Below, piece by piece: positions 1 through 4,448 of a stretch of 5,963 bases of DNA. Position numbers and translations under genes: made by a program. The first letter of the stretch is position 1. Each line of letters opens with the position of its first letter. Source of the stretch: Oscillospiraceae bacterium. GTDB taxonomy: Bacteria; Bacillota; Clostridia; Oscillospirales; Ruminococcaceae. The stretch is taken from positions 1 to 5,963 of the forward strand of contig JAFPPJ010000266.1 of assembly GCA_017410745.1 (NCBI GenBank). Direction: 5' to 3'. The notes below the pieces were generated by a model, which worked only from the letters and a program-made list of their open reading frames with translations, was not told where the DNA came from and ran no database searches.

Positions 1-2
1 AC

Positions 3-53
3 GACGATAAGACCTGCGACAGCATAGATAGTATGTTCAAGAAGCTCGGCTGA
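3..53 (+). CDS. C-terminal tail of an unidentified convergent gene (partial)
   Basis: An open frame enters from the left edge on the plus strand and reads DDKTCDSIDSMFKKLG before a TGA at 51-53. Sixteen open codons alone are weak evidence. The call rests on the codon choice (GAC, AAG, ACC, TGC, AGC), which resembles the real genes here, and on the position: it ends about 50 bases before a hairpin terminator that also closes the minus-strand operon. The tail is too short to recognise a family, and nothing can be said about function. It could be a chance open frame. Confidence 0.4.
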   Translation, partial: DDKTCDSIDSMFKKLG

Positions 54-101
54 TGATATTATACCACACAGCCGCCCGTTTGTAAATCCCCTGCATCAAT
101 A

Positions 102-133
102 ACTGCCTCAAAGCGAATAAGCTCTGAGGCAGT
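102..133. terminator. Hairpin terminator between convergent genes
   Basis: A 9-bp perfect stem (ACTGCCTCA at 102-110 with TGAGGCAGT at 125-133) continues after one mismatch as 3 more pairs (112-114 with 121-123) around a GAATAA loop. On the plus strand it is followed by TATCTCTTT, on the minus strand by a short TTATT run, so the U-tracts are modest on both sides. It lies 34 bases beyond the trxB stop and about 50 bases beyond the plus-strand stop. The best reading is a bidirectional terminator. The rest of 54-166 shows nothing else. Confidence 0.7.
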
Positions 134-166
134 ATCTCTTTACAGCAGCATACCGGGCTGATCATA

Positions 167-1075
167 TCACCGGTACTGCATATATTCATTTGCGGCTATC
201 GCAGCACATGCACCGTCTGCGGCTGCGGTGATCACCTGCCTTACCTTCTTCGTGCGCACATCACCTGCGGCAAAGAGCCCCGGTGCAGTGGTGATGCAGT
301 CCTCCCCTGCCTTGATACAGCCCCTGTCGTCAAGTTCTGCGACTCCTGCAAGTACGGCGGTATTCGGATCGGAGCCTATTGCCACGAATACTGCGGACAC
401 GCCGAGCGTATCCTCCGCATCGCCTTTCCTTGTCACGAGCGCTGTGACATTATCCTCACCGATGATCTCAACGGGTACGGTATCATACATCGGGATGATG
501 TTTTCTGTCGCGAGGACACGCTTTACGAGTGCATCATTCGCCCTGAACGTATCCCGACGGTGTATAAGATACACAGTCTTTGCTATCTGCGAAAGATACA
601 GTGCATCCGACAGAGCGGTATCACCGCCGCCGACCACCGCCACATCCCTGCCCTCGAAGAATGAGCCGTCACACAGTGCGCAATATGACACGCCCCTGCC
701 TGTATACTCGCTCTCGCCGGGGATCCCCAGCCTTTTTGCGGATGCTCCCGCAGCATATATGACCGTTTTGCTCTCATACACGCTGCCGTCGGAAAGAACG
801 GTCTTCCATATATCACCGTACTTTTCAAGGCTCACCGCTTCGCCCTCGATAAACTGCGCGCCAAGGGCTTCTGCGTGCTCTCTGAACTTCTCGCCGAGGG
901 TAAAGCCGTCTATACCGTAATGCCCCGGGAAATTGTCCACTCTTTCCGCATAGGCTATCCGGCCTGTGCCCATATATTCCTTCTCGATCACGGTGTAGTC
1001 AAGACCTGCACGGCTCGCATATATCGCAGCCGTCAGCCCTGCAGGGCCGCTCCCTATTATAACAAGATCGTACAT
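167..1075 (-). CDS. trxB: Thioredoxin reductase (NADPH, FAD flavoprotein)
   Basis: This cytosolic flavoenzyme passes electrons from NADPH to thioredoxin. The 302-residue length is normal for the low-molecular-weight family. Visible motifs in order: FAD Rossmann GSGPAG at 8-13, VDNFPG at 46-51, redox pair CALC at 132-135 (usual form CATC), NADPH-site GGGDTA at 149-154, HRRDTFRA at 172-179 typical of NADPH use, and the C-terminal FAD-binding GDV at 271-273. The usual GGQ segment before NFPG reads GTGR here. The start is ATG at 1073-1075, because AGAGGT (1081-1086) sits 5 bases upstream and MYDLVIIGSGPAG is the normal family N-terminus. An upstream in-frame ATG at 1129 would add 18 unrelated residues encoded through a strong hairpin. 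It is last in the operon and is the likely partner of the thioredoxin encoded upstream. Confidence 0.93.
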   Translation of the reverse strand: MYDLVIIGSGPAGLTAAIYASRAGLDYTVIEKEYMGTGRIAYAERVDNFPGHYGIDGFTLGEKFREHAEALGAQFIEGEAVSLEKYGDIWKTVLSDGSVYESKTVIYAAGASAKRLGIPGESEYTGRGVSYCALCDGSFFEGRDVAVVGGGDTALSDALYLSQIAKTVYLIHRRDTFRANDALVKRVLATENIIPMYDTVPVEIIGEDNVTALVTRKGDAEDTLGVSAVFVAIGSDPNTAVLAGVAELDDRGCIKAGEDCITTAPGLFAAGDVRTKKVRQVITAAADGACAAIAANEYMQYR

Positions 1076-1080
1076 CGCAT

Positions 1081-1086
1081 ACCTCT
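1081..1086 (-). promoter_or_regulatory. Shine-Dalgarno of trxB that decides its start
   Basis: AGAGGT on the minus strand lies 5 bases before the ATG at 1073-1075. It comes directly after the hairpin at 1091-1125, so it stays outside the stem and supports independent initiation of trxB rather than use of the upstream ATG at 1129. Confidence 0.7.
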
Positions 1087-1090
1087 TATC

Positions 1091-1125
1091 GTATATCCCC
1101 CGCCTGCAAACGGCGGGGGATATAC
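1091..1125 (-). other. Perfect 14-bp hairpin between hcyD and trxB
   Basis: GTATATCCCCCGCC (1091-1104) pairs without mismatch with GGCGGGGGATATAC (1112-1125) around a 7-base loop. It begins immediately after the hcyD stop and ends 4 bases before the trxB ribosome site. No U-tract follows on either strand, so it does not look like an ordinary Rho-independent terminator. Plausible roles are a 3' stability element for the upstream messenger, an RNA processing site, or a block to ribosomes running on from hcyD. The sequence alone does not choose among these. Confidence 0.75.
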
Positions 1126-1533
1126 TCATACTGTCACAAGTTCTTCTTTTTCAGCGGTATCGCCCTCTATATGGAATGAGTTGAGCACGGGCTCTTCATC
1201 CATAAGGGAGAGTATCATATAGCTTGCGCTGCTGTCATAGGCAAGCCTTTTATCCTCGTCCGAGGGACGGGAGGGCGATACGGGATGTGAATGCCAGTTG
1301 CCAAGCGGCGTAAGTCCCAGAGCTCTCATATCCTTTATTGCCATGAGCTGCTCCTTAGGGTCAAGGGTGAAATGCTCCTCTGCATGATCGGTATTTGTAA
1401 GGATATATACCTTCTCCACGATCTTGTCGTCACCATCGAGCCTGCCTGCGATAAGTCCGCACGCCTCAATTGGCGCTTCCTTTTTCGCATGGGCAACTAT
1501 CTTTTCATAATCGCTTCTTTTCAGCTTTATCAT
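1126..1533 (-). CDS. hcyD: JAMM/MPN+ metalloprotease, HcyD / Mec+ type
   Basis: This is a small zinc-dependent peptidase of the bacterial JAMM family, 135 residues, about the size of a bare JAMM domain. The full motif is visible: Glu23 in PIEACGLIAG, then HSHP with His81 and His83, then seven residues to Ser91 and Asp94 (HSHPVSPSRPSDED). Relatives (Mec+ with CysO, QbsD, Wolinella HcyD) cleave after the Gly-Gly end of small sulfur carriers. By analogy it would do two jobs here: remove the extra C-terminal Gln from HcyS before activation, and hydrolyse the HcyS-homocysteine adduct to release homocysteine. Its ATG overlaps the hcyF stop by four bases (ATGA, 1530-1533), so translation is probably coupled. 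Family assignment is firm; the substrate is inferred from neighbours. Confidence 0.9.
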   Translation of the reverse strand: MIKLKRSDYEKIVAHAKKEAPIEACGLIAGRLDGDDKIVEKVYILTNTDHAEEHFTLDPKEQLMAIKDMRALGLTPLGNWHSHPVSPSRPSDEDKRLAYDSSASYMILSLMDEEPVLNSFHIEGDTAEKEELVTV

Positions 1534-2342
1534 AGTCCTACACCGTCACATTCTGCCTGCTCATAGTCTATGAGCTCCGTTATCGTGGGATGATCTCCGC
1601 AGACTGCACAGTTATGGGTATCAGCGGGGAGCTTTACCTTCCTGAACTCCATCTTGATCGCATCGAATGTGAGAAGATAGCCTGTGAGGAGGTCACCCAC
1701 GCCGAGTATGTACTTGACCGCTTCCATTGCCTGAAGGCTGCCTATAACGCCGCCCATCGCACCGATAACACCTGCCTGCTTGCAGGTAGGCACCGCATCC
1801 TTCGGAGGCGGCTCCTTGAATACGCAGCGATAGCACGGGCCCTGCCCCGGAACATATGTCATGAGCTGTCCCTTGAATCGGATTATGCCCGCATGGGAAA
1901 AGGGCTTCTTTGCCATTACGCAGGCATCGTTTATGAGAAACTTTGCGGGGAAGTTGTCCGTACCGTCGATAACGAAATCATAGTCCTTTATGATATCCAT
2001 TATATTCTCCGATGTGATGAACTCATGGTATGTTATGACATTCACATCGGGGTTCATTGCCTCCATGGTCTCCCTTGCGGATTCAACCTTGGGCTTGCCC
2101 ACATCCTTGGTCTGGTGGATGATCTGTCTCTGCAGATTGGAAAGGTCTACCTCATCCGCATCTGCGATGCCGATAGTGCCTATGCCCGCTGCAGCGAGAT
2201 ACATCGCTGTCGGCGCACCGAGTCCGCCCGCACCTATGATGAGCACCTTGGCGTTGAGCAGCTTCTTCTGTCCCTTTGCGCCTACCTCCTTGAGGATGAT
2301 ATGACGCGAATAGCGCTCTATCTGTTCATTGGTAAATGCCAT
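1530..2342 (-). CDS. hcyF: ThiF/MoeB-family carrier adenylyltransferase, HcyF type
   Basis: This E1-like enzyme uses ATP to adenylate the C-terminal glycine of a ThiS-fold carrier so that sulfur can replace AMP. The 270 residues show the ATP-binding loop GAGGLG at 37-42, DADEVDLSNLQRQ at 61-73 with the conserved Asp and Arg, DGTDN at 126-130, a zinc site of two CxxC pairs (Cys170/173 and Cys245/248), and a family-conserved Cys187 in PTCKQAGV. No rhodanese domain is attached, unlike eukaryotic MOCS3, so sulfur must come from elsewhere. By sequence alone it could be named ThiF or MoeB. The gene order (ThiS-like gene before it, JAMM protease after it, metY in the operon, no other thiamine or molybdopterin gene) favours homocysteine synthesis. 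The start overlaps the hcyS stop as TAATG. Confidence 0.92.
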   Translation of the reverse strand: MAFTNEQIERYSRHIILKEVGAKGQKKLLNAKVLIIGAGGLGAPTAMYLAAAGIGTIGIADADEVDLSNLQRQIIHQTKDVGKPKVESARETMEAMNPDVNVITYHEFITSENIMDIIKDYDFVIDGTDNFPAKFLINDACVMAKKPFSHAGIIRFKGQLMTYVPGQGPCYRCVFKEPPPKDAVPTCKQAGVIGAMGGVIGSLQAMEAVKYILGVGDLLTGYLLTFDAIKMEFRKVKLPADTHNCAVCGDHPTITELIDYEQAECDGVGL

Positions 2343-2548
2343 TACTGACCTCCTCCCATGAAGTACAGGAATTCTACCGTATCGCCGTCGTGAAGAACGG
2401 TCTCCTCGAACTGTCTTGCCTCAACGAATTCATCATTGATGGTGACAGTAACATACTGGGGCGTTTCCACCTTCTCATCTATAACGAGCTGTGCAACGGT
2501 AAGGCCGTCGCTTACTTCCTTCTTTGTTCCTGCTACTGTGATCGTCAT
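2342..2548 (-). CDS. hcyS: ThiS/MoaD-fold sulfur carrier with capped tail (GGG-Gln), HcyS type
   Basis: A 68-residue beta-grasp protein of normal ThiS length. It starts MTITVAGTKKEV, has the ThiS-like segment LTVAQLVIDEK, and ends HDGDTVEFLYFMGGGQ. ThiS proteins commonly end directly in GG or GGG; here one extra Gln (residue 68) follows Gly67. Such a cap must be trimmed before the C-terminal glycine can be adenylated, and a JAMM protease two genes downstream is the expected trimmer. The known Wolinella carrier has a terminal Ala in the same place. After activation it would carry sulfur as a C-terminal thiocarboxylate and deliver it to MetY. AAGGAGA (2556-2562) lies 7 bases before the ATG and overlaps the stop codon of the thioredoxin gene. 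A thiamine role cannot be excluded from the protein alone, but no thiG or thiH is present. Confidence 0.9.
   Translation of the reverse strand: MTITVAGTKKEVSDGLTVAQLVIDEKVETPQYVTVTINDEFVEARQFEETVLHDGDTVEFLYFMGGGQ
2348..2354 (-). promoter_or_regulatory. Shine-Dalgarno of hcyF embedded in the hcyS Gly codons
   Basis: AGGAGGT, a near-perfect ribosome site, lies 5 bases before the hcyF ATG. It is formed by the codons GGA-GGA-GGT that encode the Gly65-Gly66-Gly67 tail of hcyS. With the TAATG stop-start overlap this implies tight translational coupling of carrier and activating enzyme. Confidence 0.85.
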
Positions 2549-2560
2549 ACTTCCATCTCC

Positions 2561-2875
2561 TTATATATTGTCTAATATTGCTTTGATGTCTTCCTTTTTG
2601 GCTGCTCCCCTGATGCGTGTGACCTCCTGTCCCCCGACAAAGAGTATCAGCGTGGGAGCGGCAGTGATATCATGCTCTGCCACAAGCTCCTTTTCAAAGT
2701 TCGTGTTGATCTTGACTATCTTTACTCTGCCTGAGTATTCCTCTTCAAGCTGACTGAGTATCGGCGACATTCTCTTGCACGGTATGCAGCTGTCGGAATA
2801 GAAGTCAGCAAGAACAGGCACATCAGAGGATGTGACCTCTGTCTGAAAGTCGTCCCTGCCTATCCTTGCGGGCAT
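2561..2875 (-). CDS. Thioredoxin-like protein with atypical CIPC active site
   Basis: A single-domain thioredoxin fold of 104 residues, normal for the family, with no signal peptide, so cytosolic. The redox motif reads SDSCIPCKRM (Cys30, Cys33) in place of the usual WCGPCK: the Trp is replaced by Ser and the Gly by Ile. The cis-proline is present at Pro74 (AAPT), and PVLADFYSD and PTLILFVGG match the fold. Both cysteines are kept, so it should be redox active, but its potential and partners may differ from general thioredoxin. In this operon it could reduce persulfides or polysulfide to sulfide, or regenerate a sulfur-loaded enzyme, using trxB. The start is ATG at 2873-2875, one base after the tusA stop. 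A GTG at 2884 is also in frame but would leave only 3 bases to its AAGG. Confidence 0.88.
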   Translation of the reverse strand: MPARIGRDDFQTEVTSSDVPVLADFYSDSCIPCKRMSPILSQLEEEYSGRVKIVKINTNFEKELVAEHDITAAPTLILFVGGQEVTRIRGAAKKEDIKAILDNI

Positions 2876-2876
2876 A

Positions 2877-3122
2877 TCAGTCACCCACCTTCTGTACTAT
2901 CAGCTCGAATGTACCGTCGCCGTTGTCGCTGAGGCTCAGCACCTTGTGCCCCTCTTCACTGAGGCTCTTGGGCACGTTCTGAACGGGCTCGCCGTCGTTG
3001 AGCCTTATGGAAAGTATGTCTCCGTCGTCAAGCTCTTCAAGTGCGATCTTCGCCTTGACGAATGTTATGGGGCAGTTTACGTCTGTAATATCTACTGTAT
3101 CCGTAATATTGAATTCAGCCAT
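2877..3122 (-). CDS. tusA: TusA-family sulfur carrier
   Basis: An 81-residue protein of the TusA/SirA/YedF fold, which passes a persulfide on one conserved cysteine between cysteine desulfurases and acceptors. The signature is DITDVNCPITFVKAKIALEEL at residues 11-31 with Cys17. Classic TusA has CPxP; here the second proline is replaced (CPIT), a variant that I recall as common in Clostridia and some archaea. The following DGDILSIRLNDGEP and VPKSLSEEGHKV fit the beta-alpha-beta core. AAAGGA (3130-3135) lies 7 bases before the ATG, and 22 bases separate it from the metY stop. Between a cysteine desulfurase and a thiocarboxylate system it is a natural sulfur shuttle, but its donor and acceptor are inferred. 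Confidence 0.88.
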   Translation of the reverse strand: MAEFNITDTVDITDVNCPITFVKAKIALEELDDGDILSIRLNDGEPVQNVPKSLSEEGHKVLSLSDNGDGTFELIVQKVGD

Positions 3123-3144
3123 ATTATCGTCCTTTCATATCCTT

Positions 3145-4371
3145 TCACAGTTCCGCGGCCGCCTGCCTGAAATCTGCGATAAGGTCATCTATATCTTCTA
3201 TACCCACACTTATGCGGATAGTATCGTCATATACTCCTGCGCTGATGCGCTGCTTGTCTGTGCTGTGCGTATATATGGTGCTTGCGGGATGTATCACAAG
3301 GGTGCGTACATCGCCTATATTTGTGGCCACGCAAGCATATCTTATCTTATTCATGAGCCTGAATGCCTTTTCCTTGCTGCCGGCTCTTATCGTGATTATC
3401 GCTCCGCCCTTTCCGCCGAGCTCCCTCTGTACGATATCGAAGTAGGGAGATGAGGGAAGACCGGGGTAATTCACTTCTATATTGTCAAGCGTACTGAAAA
3501 ACTCTGCAAGCTTCGATGCGTTGCTGCAGCAGGTCTGCATACGAAGTCCGAGTGTCTCAAGTCCTATCATGTTCATGTATGCATTGAACGGAGAAAGGCA
3601 TGCACCTGTATTGCGCCATATGCCGTTTCTCAGCTTTGACAGGAATGCAAATGGGCCGAATTTCCTGTACTTTTCAAATCCGGGATATTTCGCGGGATCC
3701 CATCTGAATCTGCCGCTGTCTACGATGATGCCGCTTATGGAATTTCCGCTGCCGTTGATATACTTTGATGAGGAGTGGATAACTATATCCGCGCCCTCAC
3801 TGATCGGATTTACAAGATAGGGTGTGGCAGTGGTGCTGTCGATGATAAGAGGTATCCCCTTCTCGCGGCACGCTCTTGATACATCGGCGATGTCCACAAC
3901 ATCGAGCTTCGGATTGCCTATAAGCTCGGAGAATACTGCCTTTGTACTGTCATTCGCCGCAGCTGTCACAGTATCATAGGTGATGCTGTCAAGGAATACT
4001 GCCTTTATGCCGAATGCGCTCAGATCCTCGAAAAGCTCTATCGTGCCGCCGAAAAGTCCCGTGCTCACTATCACCTCGTCGCCCGACTGCAGTATATTGA
4101 GCAGAGCGGATGTGATAGCTGCCATACCCGATGAACACGCCACCGCGCCGATACCGCCCTCAAGCTCTGCGATCCTGTTCTCAAAGGCGCTTACGGTAGG
4201 GTTCGACACCCTCGAATATGAAAATCCCGCCGCCCTGTTGTTGAACACATTTTCGAGCTGTTCGGCAGTATCATATGCAAATGCACTCACCTGATATATC
4301 GGAGGCAGTGTAGCTCCCTGTTCGTTCAGACTCTGCTTTGCGCTGTGGAGCAAAGCTGTATTGAAATTCAT
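3145..4371 (-). CDS. metY: O-acetylhomoserine sulfhydrylase (MetY, Cys/Met PLP family)
   Basis: This PLP enzyme of the gamma family makes homocysteine from O-acetylhomoserine and a sulfur donor. The 408 residues include FSYSRVSNPT (Tyr52, Arg54, cofactor phosphate contacts from the neighbouring subunit), the cofactor Asp178 in DSTTATPYL, Schiff-base Lys203 in HSSSKYINGSG, SPFNAYMNMIGLETLGLRM, and TLVIHPAST near the C-terminus. These favour MetY over MetB or MetC. The usual GHG after the PLP lysine reads GSG. The ATG at 4369-4371 is chosen because the N-terminus then reads MNFNTALLHS as in the family, with GGTGG (4377-4381) 5 bases before it; a GTG four codons upstream is the alternative. As the first gene of an hcyS-hcyF-hcyD operon, its donor is probably the carrier thiocarboxylate rather than free sulfide. 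Confidence 0.93.
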   Translation of the reverse strand: MNFNTALLHSAKQSLNEQGATLPPIYQVSAFAYDTAEQLENVFNNRAAGFSYSRVSNPTVSAFENRIAELEGGIGAVACSSGMAAITSALLNILQSGDEVIVSTGLFGGTIELFEDLSAFGIKAVFLDSITYDTVTAAANDSTKAVFSELIGNPKLDVVDIADVSRACREKGIPLIIDSTTATPYLVNPISEGADIVIHSSSKYINGSGNSISGIIVDSGRFRWDPAKYPGFEKYRKFGPFAFLSKLRNGIWRNTGACLSPFNAYMNMIGLETLGLRMQTCCSNASKLAEFFSTLDNIEVNYPGLPSSPYFDIVQRELGGKGGAIITIRAGSKEKAFRLMNKIRYACVATNIGDVRTLVIHPASTIYTHSTDKQRISAGVYDDTIRISVGIEDIDDLIADFRQAAAEL

Positions 4372-4400
4372 ATGTACCACCACCCGATCAAGGATAATCG

Positions 4401-4440
4401 AAAAATACTTTACAGGACGGCGTATTGCCGCCCTGTAAAG
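4401..4440 (-). terminator. Rho-independent terminator after the cysteine desulfurase gene
   Basis: On the minus strand a 9-bp stem (CTTTACAGG family, 4408-4416 with 4432-4440), one mismatch and 4 more pairs (4418-4421 with 4427-4430) enclose a 5-base loop. It is followed at once by TATTTTTCG. It begins 8 bases beyond the sufS stop and lies about 30 bases before the metY start. The flanking 4372-4448 shows no SAM or T-box riboswitch and no convincing -35/-10 pair, so metY may be served by leaky read-through or by a promoter inside the end of sufS. Confidence 0.85.
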
Positions 4441-4448
4441 CTCACAGT

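Noticed and set aside
151..175. Small inverted repeat TACCGG/CCGGTA spanning the trxB stop
   Set aside because: Only 6 pairs with a 13-base loop and no U-tract; the stem at 102-133 is a much better terminator.
1076..1129. Upstream ATG at 1129 as the trxB start, overlapping the hcyD stop as ATGA
   Set aside because: It would add 18 residues with no family match, translated through a 14-bp hairpin. The ATG at 1075 has its own ribosome site and the normal N-terminus.
1771..1788. Inverted repeat ACCTGC/GCAGGT inside hcyF
   Set aside because: A short stem within coding sequence of a conserved protein, explained by chance codon composition.
1530..2342. Reading hcyS and hcyF as thiS and thiF/moeB of thiamine or molybdopterin synthesis
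   Set aside because: No thiG, thiH, moaE or related gene is present. The capped tail, JAMM protease and metY point to the homocysteine route. It cannot be fully excluded from these two proteins alone.
1590..2348. A 252-codon plus-strand open frame antisense to hcyF
   Set aside because: It matches no family I recognise and lies wholly opposite a gene with clear ATP and zinc motifs.
2882..2884. GTG at 2884 as the thioredoxin start
   Set aside because: Only 3 bases separate it from AAGG. The ATG at 2875 lies one base after the tusA stop and fits translational coupling better.
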